From: Nitrospira sp.
Lineage (GTDB): Bacteria; Nitrospirota; Nitrospiria; Nitrospirales; Nitrospiraceae
Direction of reading: 5' to 3'
Length of the DNA stretch: 64,000 bases
Assembly (NCBI GenBank): GCA_005116965.1
Contig: SWDG01000025.1
Span: forward strand, 16,344-80,343
The notes under the pieces were generated by a model. It was not told the origin of the DNA, made no database searches, and worked only from the letters and a program-made list of their open reading frames with translations. Below are positions 19,588 to 28,243 of this stretch, piece after piece; the stretch's first letter is position 1, and the number at the start of each line of letters is the position of its first letter. The translations under genes and the position numbers were made by a program.

Positions 19588-19905
19588 ATGCCACCCATCA
19601 TTACCGTTCCAGCTGCCAACGGAGCGTCGCACACGACAGCGTACAACTTTGTCCCCACCAATGCGCACGGAACCCACCCAGCCATATCAAACATCAGTCA
19701 GTGGAAGGTCACCGTCACAACTGCCATCTCCGGTGGAGGAACATTAAAGACACAAACCACATGGAAGACAGTCCCCATCTCAACATGCCTTGTGACTGGC
19801 TTACCTGCAGACAATGGCTTCTATTACTGTCAGGTAATATATCGAAAATCAGACGGCAGCACATGGGTGGGAACGAGCAATTATTTCAGGTCTCAGCCAT
19901 CGTAA
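19588..19905 (+). CDS. uncharacterised 105-aa beta-rich protein
   Basis: A perfect AGGAGG (19575-19580) stands seven bases before the ATG, so it is probably well expressed. The sequence is Thr/Ser/Gly-rich with alternating hydrophobics, and has two Cys (ISTCLV and YYCQV). That Cys and YYC pattern looks like a single immunoglobulin or fibronectin-type fold with one disulfide. There is no signal peptide. No family is recognised. The IS110 element lies immediately downstream. Confidence 0.6.
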   Translation: MPPIITVPAANGASHTTAYNFVPTNAHGTHPAISNISQWKVTVTTAISGGGTLKTQTTWKTVPISTCLVTGLPADNGFYYCQVIYRKSDGSTWVGTSNYFRSQPS

Positions 19906-19989
19906 GCATTCGGACACAGTCTGCCAGATTGACTACAACATGCACGTTAAGGAAAGCCATATAGCTCAAAGGAGACGGTATGAATTGAG

Positions 19990-20239
19990 TTGCCACAGCG
20001 ATGTGGACTGGGGACAGTGCTCTTCAGGGTAGATAGGTTGCAGGGCGTATGTTGTGTTGAGGCCCCGTCGAGACTGCACACGGCGGGTGATCTCGTAAAG
20101 GAGACTACTCGCCCTGTCTACCGAATGGCCGCCGTGAGGCCCGCACGTGTCCCGTGCGGTGATCTCGAATAGGAGTGTGGAGCCATCCGCCTGACGCATC
20201 TGCCCCGGATTCATCCACTCATACCGAAAGGACTCGACG
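19990..20239 (+). ncRNA. candidate IS110 bridge RNA region
   Basis: The upstream flank of the transposase folds well. GGTAGA (20028-20033) pairs with TCTACC (20117-20122), and directly inside CAGGGCG (20041-20047) pairs with CGCCCTG (20110-20116). A second perfect 7-bp hairpin is CCGCACG (20141-20147) with CGTGCGG (20153-20159). A ten-base motif GGTGATCTCG occurs twice, at 20086-20095 and 20158-20167, each followed within eight bases by AGGAG. IS110-group elements are known to encode a bridge RNA in this position, with one target-binding and one donor-binding loop. The assignment is by position and fold only. Confidence 0.45.
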
Positions 20240-21274
20240 ATGAAACGCTATCTCGGGATCGACCTCCACACCAATAGCTTCACCTGCTGTTATTTGCACG
20301 CCGACGGGCACGAGACGATCCGCACCTGGCCGTTGCAGGGCGGTGGGTTGGAGCAGTTTATCCAAGGCGTGCACGCGGGGGATGAGGTCGCCCTTGAGGC
20401 GACGGGCAACGCCGCCTATTTTTGCAAGACCGTGGAACCGTTTGTCGCGCGCGTCGTGGTGATCGCGCCGTGGCAGTTCGAGGTGATCCGCCGGTCGGTG
20501 AAAAAGACCGACAAGCATGATGCACGGGCCATCGCCCTGTTCTTGTCCAAGGACATGCTGCCCGAAGCCCGTATCAAGAGCGAAGCACACGTGCAGTTGG
20601 CGTCACTCATCACGACACGGGACCAGCTGGTGAAGCTGCGCGTGTCCTTGCTGGGCAAGGTGCACGGCCTGTTCGTGCGCCACGGGTTGAAGGTCAGACG
20701 TGAGGTGCTGACCAGCCAGGCCGGGTTTACGCGGGAAGTGGCTGGGCGTAACTGGAGCCCGCTGGAATGCGCGGAGCTGGCGGTGATCGACGACCAGATG
20801 CAGAGCTTGCACCGGAACATCAAACGGCTGGAAAAAGAGATCGCGGCCTTTGCCAAAACGTTGCCGGGCTATGACAACCTGATCTCCATCAAGGGGATCG
20901 GGCCGCTCTCGGTGGCCGTGATGCTGACGCATATTGGCGCGATCGAAGATTTTAAAAACACCGGTAAGCTGGCCGCCTACTTCGGCATTGTCCCGCGTGT
21001 CAGTCAGTCAAATGAAACAAGCAACAGCGGGCACATCACCAAGCGAGGCAACAAACTGGCCCGCACCACGCTCGTGCAATGCACCCTGATCGCAATCCGG
21101 TACAGCCCGTACCTGCGTGGGTTCTACGAAAGCCTTAAAACACGGCGGGGAACGGGCAAGGCGATCATCGCCACCGCCAGAAAACTGCTCAACACCATCT
21201 TCCACACCCTCAAAAATAACTGGGTGTTCGAAGATTTTCCCAATTTCAAACTTTTAGCTTGCAACCAATCATAG
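20240..21274 (+). CDS. IS110-family transposase, intact
   Basis: A 344-residue DEDD recombinase. The N-terminal RuvC-like domain shows GIDLHTN (Asp near residue 8), the Glu in LEATGNA and KTDKHDARAIA, where the last acidic residues lie. The C-terminal Tnp_20 domain has SIKGIGPLSVAVMLTHIG, the helix-hairpin-helix-like block, and the catalytic-Ser region FGIVPRVSQSNETSNSGHITKRGN. AAAGGA precedes the ATG. No frameshift or stop is present, so it is potentially active. Confidence 0.95.
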   Translation: MKRYLGIDLHTNSFTCCYLHADGHETIRTWPLQGGGLEQFIQGVHAGDEVALEATGNAAYFCKTVEPFVARVVVIAPWQFEVIRRSVKKTDKHDARAIALFLSKDMLPEARIKSEAHVQLASLITTRDQLVKLRVSLLGKVHGLFVRHGLKVRREVLTSQAGFTREVAGRNWSPLECAELAVIDDQMQSLHRNIKRLEKEIAAFAKTLPGYDNLISIKGIGPLSVAVMLTHIGAIEDFKNTGKLAAYFGIVPRVSQSNETSNSGHITKRGNKLARTTLVQCTLIAIRYSPYLRGFYESLKTRRGTGKAIIATARKLLNTIFHTLKNNWVFEDFPNFKLLACNQS

Positions 21275-21282
21275 GAGGCACC

Positions 21283-21621
21283 ATGTTAGAAGATGCAGTG
21301 AGTGACGCACATCGAGTGATACAGGACAGCTATGAGATCGTCCTGGATTCCACGGCTCATGATGTTCGGCGGGTCTGGGTCAGGTTTGGAACCTTGGGAA
21401 AAGAAGCTGAAGAGCATACGTGGGATTTACTCACCGGACCATTTCAGCTCCAAACGGGTCTCACAAAGAAGCAGGTGATAAAGATCTATGACAGTCAACT
21501 TCCGGCCCCCGCCGTCAGGTGCTACTACCAAATGCTGTGTGAAATCGATGACGAGCACGGCGAACATGAGACGCTCATGACAGCTCCAAGATTGCTTACC
21601 GAGACAAATGGGGCGCTGTAA
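21283..21621 (+). CDS. uncharacterised 112-aa protein next to the IS
   Basis: Its ribosome site GGAGG overlaps or abuts the transposase stop, and the ATG lies eight bases after that stop, so readthrough expression from the element is possible. The protein is acidic and soluble, with a beta-strand-rich N-terminal half (SYEIVLDSTAHDVRRVWVRFG) and Cys in RCYYQMLCEI. No family is recognised. Confidence 0.55.
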   Translation: MLEDAVSDAHRVIQDSYEIVLDSTAHDVRRVWVRFGTLGKEAEEHTWDLLTGPFQLQTGLTKKQVIKIYDSQLPAPAVRCYYQMLCEIDDEHGEHETLMTAPRLLTETNGAL

Positions 21622-21681
21622 TTGTCCTATTTCACCGGCACGAGCAGGTTCTATCTGCATACCCAGTGACAGCGGATAGCA

Positions 21682-21722
21682 GAAGGAGGGGGAACGGTTT
21701 TTCGTTGGTGCCGCCCTCCTTC
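21682..21722 (+). other. stem-loop downstream of the small gene
   Basis: GAAGGAGGG (21682-21690) is complementary to CCCTCCTTC (21714-21722). No T-run follows, so termination is possible but not certain. Confidence 0.35.
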
Positions 21723-21956
21723 GCATGTCCTGCACTGCTCCGCTCGATTATTCATCTTGACACCCCGTCGAGAGCGACTAGCCCTTCTGCCTTCTTGCTG
21801 CAGCCGACGTCTTTGGCATTTCCAAAATAGAATCAAAGTCACAGGGACATACACTCTGGCTCTTTGTGAAGCTGACAAAGAGAGAGGTAGTGTGCTAGAA
21901 ACCACCACGTGCGTACGCTCGTCGTGCAATCGCACCTGCTAGACGAAAACGGAATT

Positions 21957-24761
21957 ATGCGAGTCGTAGCACCAGAGCTTCACCTGACGCAGTCAAGTAC
22001 TCCCCCGACTCCACCCGTAGGCCACTCCAGATGGAGAGGCTGTATTCTTCTGATGATGGTGTTGTCTCTGCCGAGCCCCTGGTGCGCACAAGGGCTTGCT
22101 CAAACGGCACCTCCCATTACACCGTCAGGGCTCACTACGCAGGTCGATCTCTCCTCGACTCCACCGACTGGAAGAATGCAGTACGACATCACCGGTGGAA
22201 CCAGAGCAGGTACAAACCTGTTTCACAGCTTCGGCATCTTCAATGTCCCCACAGGCGTCATCGCAAACTTTCTGAACGACACCAGCTTGGATACGACGAC
22301 TATCCTCAGCCGTGTCACCGGGGGACAGACCTCCACGATTTTCGGCACCATTCAAACCAGCGGGTTTGGGCAGGCCAATTTCTTCCTGATGAATCCGGCG
22401 GGTATTGTGGTTGGCCCAACGGCATCGCTGAACGTGGGAGGATCGGTCGCCTTTACGACAGCAGCCTACCTGCGCTTCGCCGACAATGGTCGATTCCATG
22501 CCGTTCCTAATGCAGCGGCAGACGCGCTGCTGTCGACGGCGCCTGTCGCCGCCTACGGGTTCTTGAGTGCCAATCCCGGTACCATCACCATCCAGGGCAG
22601 CGAACTGATTGCGTCAGAGATCTCGTTGGTTGGAAGAAACATCGCCATTGGACCCGACGCTCGGGATAACGGCACGGTCCAACGAGCACAACTCTCCGCA
22701 CCGAACGGCACCATTCGGTTGGCCAGCGGAGTATCCCCCGGAGAATTCGATGCCATCACGCTTCAGTCTGTTCCGAACCTGGACGGAGCTTCATTTACGT
22801 CGTTCGGGTCCATCGTCTTGGCACCAGACTCAACCGTCAATGTCCGCGAGACGAGCACGGTTTCAATTCGGGGAGGCCAATTTCTCCTGAATGTGAGCGA
22901 TGCGACACTCAGCACCGCTGAGATCCCTGAGCCTCCTGGAACTGTTGTGCTCAACAACGCCAGTCGCATGGAATCCGCCACCTTCGGCACTGAGTCTGGC
23001 GCCGGCGTCCACATCATTTCGGAAGAGAGTGTAGCCCTGCGCGCAAATTCCTCGATCGCCGCAAGGACAATGGGCGCTGGAAGCGGGGGACATGTCAGTG
23101 TCACGGCACCCACCATTCTATTGCAGGCCGAATCGAACATCGTGACTGCCACTGGAGGACGCGGTGCCGCAGGAAATGTAGATCTTCAAGGGAATCAGAT
23201 TACCCTCGCGACGAACAGTTCTGTTCTCACAGGCTCACAAGCCGAAGGACGTGGAGGAGACATCACGATTCGAGGACTCGCCGGAACAGAGAGTCACGCA
23301 CAGGATGTAACCCTGTCTGACGCCAGCCGACTCGTGAGTGAAACTCTTGGTGACGGCGTCAATACCCAAGGGCCGGCCGGACAGATATTGATCAGAACGG
23401 AACGACTGAGCCTCAGTGGTGCCAGCCAGCTGAACAGCACCTCGCGCGGCAGCACGGGAGCCGCGGGCAACATTTCAGTCAGGGCGACCGATTCCATGAG
23501 AGTTTCCGGATCCGGCACACAACTCATCAGCAACAGTATGGAGTTTTCGTCCGGTGATGCCGGACACATTTCTGTCAGTACTCCTTTGGCCCTTGTTGAG
23601 AAAGGCGGCACCATCTCCAGCACGACAAGCCTCACCGGAAACGCCGGTCCGATTACGATTACCGCCAACCGCCTTCAGCTGCTGTCTGGCGGAAGAGTGA
23701 CCAGTCGCAGTCTGGTGGAGTTTCCCGAAACGCCCCCGACTGGTTCAGCCGGCACAGTGACGGTCCACGGGCTTACGCATTCCGTTGAATCCATCCAGAT
23801 TGACGGGTCCGGCAGTGGCATCTTCACGGATACGCAAGGGCAAGGCTTAGGCGGCACGATCACGCTTCGCGCGAACACCATTACCCTCGACACAGGCGGT
23901 ACAATCTCCACCGAAACAAGCGGGACCAGTCCCACCGCGACCGGTGGCTCAATCCTCATTCACGCAACAGATCAGGTCTCGCTGGCCAATCAGGCCTCGA
24001 TCAGGGCCGGCAGTACAGGAACAACCGCCGGCAATGCGGGTGACGTCACGCTCAATGCTGGCCATCAATTGGAAGTGCGAGACGGCTCTTCCATCACTAC
24101 AGCTACCGAGTCGCCACAGGCAAATGGAGGCAATATCACCATTCAGGCCATCGACCAGGTCCGGTTCGTGGATAGCACCCTCAGCACCTCAGTTCGTGGC
24201 ACCGACGGCAGCGGCGGGAACATCTTCATCGATCCCAAGGTGGTGGTCTTACAAGGGAGCGAGGTCACTGCGAAGGCCATCGGGGGGGCCGGTGGAAACA
24301 TTGTGTTCGTCACTCCCCTGTTCTTGGCTGACTCTACCAGCGTCGTAAGCGCCTCCTCACAACGCGGCCCCAGTGGCACCGTGACGATTCAATCGCCGAC
24401 ATCAAATTTGAGTAGCGCGGTTGGTCAACTCGTGTCCAAAATTACGCCGCCTCAGATCCTCATACAAAACCGCTGCGTTACGTCGACTCCTGGTGCACAG
24501 AGCACCTTTATCTTCGCTGGACGGGATACCCTCCCCGCCGAACCAGGCGGATGGATCAAGAGCCCAGTCGCCATGAACCACTGGACCGGAGAGAACACGG
24601 AGCATGCCTCTGGCCTCATCGTGCGAAACCGAGGATCCAAGTCATCGCCATCACTGGCTACACAAAAAGACAACGCCACCGTGCTATCGCTCCGACGGCT
24701 GACGCAGCCAGGTTTCTTAGTGCAAACATTTGCAAGCGGCTCCACAGACTGCTCTTCCTAA
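21957..24761 (+). CDS. filamentous haemagglutinin-type exoprotein (TpsA-like)
   Basis: A two-partner-secretion exoprotein. After an extended signal region (ILLMMVLSLPSPW...AQGLAQ) comes the haemagglutination-activity N-terminal domain, with TNLFHSFGIFNVPTG, ANFLNDTS, RVTGGQTSTIFGTIQ and FFLMNPAGIVVGP, the NPxG-like block that defines TpsA proteins. A long beta-helix of Gly/Ser/Thr-rich repeats follows, with QI/VSLANQ-type units, and a Cys-containing tail. At about 934 aa it is small for the family. The start is uncertain (GTG at 21909 or ATG at 21957). No TpsB transporter gene is in the window. Confidence 0.88.
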   Translation: MRVVAPELHLTQSSTPPTPPVGHSRWRGCILLMMVLSLPSPWCAQGLAQTAPPITPSGLTTQVDLSSTPPTGRMQYDITGGTRAGTNLFHSFGIFNVPTGVIANFLNDTSLDTTTILSRVTGGQTSTIFGTIQTSGFGQANFFLMNPAGIVVGPTASLNVGGSVAFTTAAYLRFADNGRFHAVPNAAADALLSTAPVAAYGFLSANPGTITIQGSELIASEISLVGRNIAIGPDARDNGTVQRAQLSAPNGTIRLASGVSPGEFDAITLQSVPNLDGASFTSFGSIVLAPDSTVNVRETSTVSIRGGQFLLNVSDATLSTAEIPEPPGTVVLNNASRMESATFGTESGAGVHIISEESVALRANSSIAARTMGAGSGGHVSVTAPTILLQAESNIVTATGGRGAAGNVDLQGNQITLATNSSVLTGSQAEGRGGDITIRGLAGTESHAQDVTLSDASRLVSETLGDGVNTQGPAGQILIRTERLSLSGASQLNSTSRGSTGAAGNISVRATDSMRVSGSGTQLISNSMEFSSGDAGHISVSTPLALVEKGGTISSTTSLTGNAGPITITANRLQLLSGGRVTSRSLVEFPETPPTGSAGTVTVHGLTHSVESIQIDGSGSGIFTDTQGQGLGGTITLRANTITLDTGGTISTETSGTSPTATGGSILIHATDQVSLANQASIRAGSTGTTAGNAGDVTLNAGHQLEVRDGSSITTATESPQANGGNITIQAIDQVRFVDSTLSTSVRGTDGSGGNIFIDPKVVVLQGSEVTAKAIGGAGGNIVFVTPLFLADSTSVVSASSQRGPSGTVTIQSPTSNLSSAVGQLVSKITPPQILIQNRCVTSTPGAQSTFIFAGRDTLPAEPGGWIKSPVAMNHWTGENTEHASGLIVRNRGSKSSPSLATQKDNATVLSLRRLTQPGFLVQTFASGSTDCSS

Positions 24762-25484
24762 CTGTCCATACTTGAGACACACGCTCTTCACGGTGTGGGG
24801 CGCTCAGATGATGTACGGCGTATCCATTTAGATTCAGTCTGAATCTTTTTCGATTCACATTCCCCTTCGCCACGCGCCCCCAGACAGATACTCCAGGCCA
24901 AACTAAAAACAACGTGATACTCATAACCTACGTATTTTCAACAGGTATCGACGTTTTCCGCCTATTGTCACCTGCGTGGCTCGTCTTTTGCTGATGCTGG
25001 CAAAGAACAGAGCCACTTACCCCTGAAAGTAGGTATGGGTTTGGTAGAGCAGACACATCTTGGACACTGCCATGCGATTCAACGTTCTGAAACCGCGATT
25101 GCTGACATCCACTAGGCCTGACATAGCCGAACGGAAGGATATGGGAACGACCGGGCGAATACGCACCAACAAAAGCACGGAGAGCGGAATTACAACCTAG
25201 TCCAAATGGCCCTATGAAAACAGGATAAATTGGGATACTAAGGCGTGACCATTGATAGAGCCAAAAGATACTGTTGAAACTTCTTAGTTAAAACATTCTT
25301 GAGCAGGCGATAAAGGAAAGTGGAATCATCGTAAAAGGCGCTGTTCAAAAGACGCAACAGAAATACTATCGCGCGTCTCGATGAAGACGCGCGGGAATTT
25401 CGAAATAGACATTTGGTTAAGTCAGATGCTTGGCCATACAAGCAGCGCTGGGAACAGCTCTCCGGGTGAGGAGGTCAGATTCAA
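24762..25484. other. long intergenic region with one perfect hairpin
   Basis: About 720 bases with no convincing gene. The right part is AT-richer than its surroundings. A perfect 9-bp stem CGCGCGTCT/AGACGCGCG (25370-25378, 25385-25393) lies 90 bases before the next gene, without a T-run. Confidence 0.4.
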
Positions 25485-25832
25485 GTGAAAGGTCTGATTG
25501 GGATACTCTTGCTAGTTTTCCTTACGAGCACTCAACCTGCCATAGCAGGATACAGTTCCGGGTATCCAGACGATATACGACTGTGGGCTCAAGCCACACC
25601 AAACTACGCTCCCGATGAACTACTTGTTAGTTTTCAAAATGGTGTGCCGCTGTCACGGATCAATGCAATCAATGGATCGCTCAACACTCAAATCATTTCA
25701 ACATTGCTACCCGGGAGATTGTATTTAATTAAGATCCCAACGGGTAAGACGTTAGAAGAGATTCGACAGGCCTATGCCTCATTGCCCGACGTAAAATCCG
25801 TCGACCTTAACTACTTGATTAGGCCTGAATAG
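25485..25832 (+). CDS. secreted free-standing subtilase-propeptide-like protein
   Basis: GTG start with GAGGAGGT nine bases upstream. A signal peptide (KGLIGILLLVFLTSTQPAIA) is followed by a domain that reads like the N-terminal prodomain of fervidolysin-type subtilases: DELLVSFQNGVPLSRINAING, a middle LYLIKIPTGKTLEEIRQAYASLPDV, and KSVDLNYLIRPE. The protein stops where a protease catalytic domain should begin. In subtilases this domain acts as chaperone and inhibitor, so a periplasmic inhibitor role is inferred. A second protein of similar design follows 28 bases later. Codon use is AT-richer than in the neighbouring genes. Confidence 0.7.
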   Translation: MKGLIGILLLVFLTSTQPAIAGYSSGYPDDIRLWAQATPNYAPDELLVSFQNGVPLSRINAINGSLNTQIISTLLPGRLYLIKIPTGKTLEEIRQAYASLPDVKSVDLNYLIRPE

Positions 25833-25860
25833 AATAACTTTCTCCTAGGGAGCAATAATC

Positions 25861-26406
25861 ATGACCAAGAAGCAGGCTACAAGGCTACTACTTGCCACCA
25901 TTATAGCGACATTCGCTACAGCTACCGCTGATGCAGACCCAAAGAAAATCGCGACCGAACAACCACCATTACAAGCAGAAATAATAGAAGGCGAAATTCT
26001 AGTTGAGTATAAAAATGATACCTTACCTCCGCTAGTTGTTCGTCCTGATGTTAGACCCAACAATATTCCGACACAAATTAGTCTAAACAATACCCCGCCA
26101 CCTGCAGGCCTTCCTCTTGACAATAAAATCCAGACTTCCCACTTCATGTTAAATCAGCTCATGAAGGGCCGGACAGACAAGATGAATGAGGTTGCAAAAG
26201 ATATACAAAAACGACTCCCCATCATGGTTAGATCAAACTATCCAGCACTTGGCGTTCAACTCTGGAAAATAGATAAAGGGAAGATAATGGCGGATGTTAT
26301 TGCGTCCTTGCTGAAAGAGCCTTCCGTTAGAAGAGTTTCACCCAATTACAAAATCTATCCAGAAAATTGCCCTCACTTTGAAATCCAAAGAAAGATAAAA
26401 AGATAA
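25861..26406 (+). CDS. second secreted propeptide-like protein (181 aa)
   Basis: It begins MTKKQATRLLLATIIATFATATADA, a signal peptide, behind AGGGAG. The first strand of a subtilase-type prodomain is visible as GEILVEYKNDTLPP. After a Pro-rich, Lys-rich insert of about 70 residues, the second half resumes with GVQLWKIDKGKIMADVIASLLKEP and SVRRVSPNYKIYPE, the same ending as in its neighbour. Thus the prodomain fold appears split by an insert. There is no catalytic domain. It is probably co-transcribed with the preceding gene and equally AT-rich, suggesting joint acquisition. Confidence 0.62.
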   Translation: MTKKQATRLLLATIIATFATATADADPKKIATEQPPLQAEIIEGEILVEYKNDTLPPLVVRPDVRPNNIPTQISLNNTPPPAGLPLDNKIQTSHFMLNQLMKGRTDKMNEVAKDIQKRLPIMVRSNYPALGVQLWKIDKGKIMADVIASLLKEPSVRRVSPNYKIYPENCPHFEIQRKIKR

Positions 26407-26825
26407 GTTCGAATCTAGACAACACTGGGGTGCGCTAAAGGTTCGATACTGGTGGGCAGAAGTTCAATGGCGAGAACACCTCAACTGCTAACCATGAATA
26501 GAATGTTGGTATTGGAAGCGTTACCTCGCTCCAACCTGCCCTGCTTTTTTTCATGCGGGGCTATCCCCGCACGGCATGAAGGACCTCTCTTCCCCGCATC
26601 TCTTTTCGATTTAGCCTAACGACCGAACCCCTGAACTTTCCTCACAACTTTCTCAACTTTCCAACTGTTCCTCTTCGGCATCGCCGTTGCTCAAGCACTA
26701 AGTCAACAGGCCATGGGCACCAAGACTGAAAAGGAGGTGATGAACGCGTGAACGCCCTGACGCCTGTCAGCCTGGAACTTTAGGACTTCAACTTTCACAC
26801 TTTGAACAATGAGGAGGATTTCATC
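26407..26825. other. intergenic region with hairpin and mini-cistron
   Basis: It contains a 7-bp hairpin TGCGGGG/CCCCGCA (26554-26571) and, at 26731-26740, AAGGAGGTGA, a ten-base perfect complement to the usual 16S 3' end. That site is followed by a GTG at 26748 and only eleven codons (VNALTPVSLEL, stop at 26783). The stretch at 26630-26670 is low-complexity ACTTTC-rich DNA. Confidence 0.5.
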
Positions 26826-27626
26826 ATGCAACCGAGCGCATCACAGGTAGCATCAGGAAATATCGCCCCCATGATCAAGGGGCCAGAGAAAGCTACGAAG
26901 GAGGTCATTGTCCTGGCCGGAGTCGTCCTCTTCCTTGGAGGATTGCTTGCCACAGCGTGGCTCTATAGCCAAACCGGCGACCAGGTAACGGCTTCTCTCG
27001 CCACGGAGGAGGTCGAGCATGCCAGCGTCCCTGGCTTGCTCAAGAAATCCTCAGCTCTTCACCAGACCGGGGCGTCATCCACCCATTCCGCCCAGATCAC
27101 GGCTCCGGTCCTATCGACCCCGGAGATTATTCATGCCGATGTCTACTTCGAAGTCGGGCGGAAGGGATTGACCGACGAAGGGAAAGCTCAACTCACCGCA
27201 CAAGCCGCCATGCTGAAACAACATGAAGACTACGGTGTGCTGATCCAGGGCTATACCGACCAGCAGGGGTCGGTAAGCTACAACAAACAGTTGGGGATGA
27301 AGCGGGCGGACACGGTCAAAGCTGAATTGGTGAATACCGGCATCGCCGAGCACCGAATCAAGACTGTGAGCTTAGGCGAAGAAGGTGTGCTGTGTGTGGA
27401 TAGCAGCGATGTCTGCCGGCACATGAATCGACGGGTGCATCTCGAAGTCCGCAAGATCGGCCAAGAACATATGGTAATGCCATCCGCCCCGACCACTCCG
27501 TCCGATTCGTCCGAGACCAACATCGACCCGTCATCCACCATGGGTGAGGGTAGCACGACGGAAGAGAGCCTTCCTCCCTCATGGTCCGAGCCAGCCCTCA
27601 TTCCTAAGCCTACAAAGGGCAGGTAA
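26826..27626 (+). CDS. OmpA-family protein, single membrane anchor (PdsO-like)
   Basis: The ATG at 26826 has GAGGAGG eight bases upstream. One transmembrane helix (VIVLAGVVLFLGGLLATAWLY, about residues 28-48) leads to a linker and then a C-terminal OmpA peptidoglycan-binding domain: IIHADVYFEVGRKGLTDEG, GYTDQQGSVSYNKQLGMKRADTV and NRRVHLEV. The domain has an inserted Cys pair (CVDSSDVC). A Ser/Thr/Pro-rich tail ends the 266 aa. OmpA-family proteins of this design (PdsO) accompany Gram-negative sortases, and a sortase-like frame lies directly downstream. Confidence 0.8.
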   Translation: MQPSASQVASGNIAPMIKGPEKATKEVIVLAGVVLFLGGLLATAWLYSQTGDQVTASLATEEVEHASVPGLLKKSSALHQTGASSTHSAQITAPVLSTPEIIHADVYFEVGRKGLTDEGKAQLTAQAAMLKQHEDYGVLIQGYTDQQGSVSYNKQLGMKRADTVKAELVNTGIAEHRIKTVSLGEEGVLCVDSSDVCRHMNRRVHLEVRKIGQEHMVMPSAPTTPSDSSETNIDPSSTMGEGSTTEESLPPSWSEPALIPKPTKGR

Positions 27627-27635
27627 TTAATCGGT

Positions 27636-27671
27636 GAGGCTTGGGGACGACCTCAGTCATCCCCAAGCCTC
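27636..27671 (+). terminator. strong stem-loop after the OmpA-like gene
   Basis: A perfect 12-bp stem (27636-27647 with 27660-27671) and a 12-base loop lie ten bases past the stop. No U-tract follows, so it may be a weak or protein-assisted terminator, or an RNA-stabilising structure. Confidence 0.5.
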
Positions 27672-27689
27672 TGCTGCTGTACTCACCCT

Positions 27690-28243
27690 CTCTAATATAA
27701 CCAGACGAGGACATCCTGCTCAACGAATCGCTCCTGGCAGGAAACTGCCGTGCTCTCCAGACCGTCGCGCGCTTGATCGTCACTTCCAAGAGAATCGATC
27801 TGGTCCTATTGAACGGCGCGTATAGCCGCGCGCTCGCCTTCGGCCCTGGCCATGTCGAATCCAGCCTGTTACCCAGTTCAGGCGGCACGACGATCCTCAC
27901 CGGCCATTGCAATACACACTTTCGTTTCTTGAATGAATCGACTCGTGAGGATGAACTCGTGATCCAAACGGCAAGTGGGAACGAACTGCGCTACATGGTG
28001 GAAGAGCGCCGCATCGTGGATTCGCAATCCGGAACCATTACACTCGATCACTCACAGACGAGGCTCCTCCTCGTCACCTGCTACCCGTTTGATACGATGA
28101 TGCCTGGTGGGCCATTGAAGTACATGGTGGTTGCAGAAGCGAGATGGCGACACAAGGATCAGGCCAGTAGAGCATCCCGAACGTTCGCGTCCAAATCGGT
28201 TCACTCTGTGTCTATTGAAGAGCGTGTGCCTACAAACACTTAG
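27690..28243 (+). pseudogene. truncated Gram-negative (class GN) sortase
   Basis: Starting from TTG 27773, the sequence matches the core of proteobacterial GN sortases: LVLLNGAYSRALAFGPGH, ILTGHCNTHFRFL with the catalytic His (residue 45), and LLLVTCYPFD with the catalytic Cys (residue 103). The expected catalytic Arg in GPLRY is Lys (residue 116, GPLKY). The N-terminal membrane anchor and linker are absent: an in-frame TAA lies near 27700, and a Trp-containing fragment like the usual N-terminal linker (RSWQETA) appears in another frame at about 27726. It is either a decayed gene or a short variant; decay is more likely. Confidence 0.6.

Larger units (their letters stand above)
19985..21274 (+). 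mobile_element. IS110-family insertion sequence, limits approximate
   Basis: One intact transposase gene with about 250 bases of structured non-coding DNA upstream and almost nothing downstream. IS110 elements lack long terminal inverted repeats and make little or no target duplication, so the ends cannot be read precisely. The left end is placed near 19985, where the small-gene DNA stops. The right end lies close to the transposase stop, because the next gene's ribosome site begins there. Confidence 0.75.

Noticed and set aside
19353-19964. 203-aa plus-strand frame
   Set aside because: Overlaps the gene at 19588 that has a perfect AGGAGG; composition not protein-like.
19960-21290. Target-site duplication of the IS110 element
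   Set aside because: Flanks compared by eye; only short chance matches such as TAGCT, so ends stay approximate.
27634-27825. Separate 63-aa gene before the sortase
   Set aside because: Runs through the stem-loop and overlaps the sortase in another frame; no domain.
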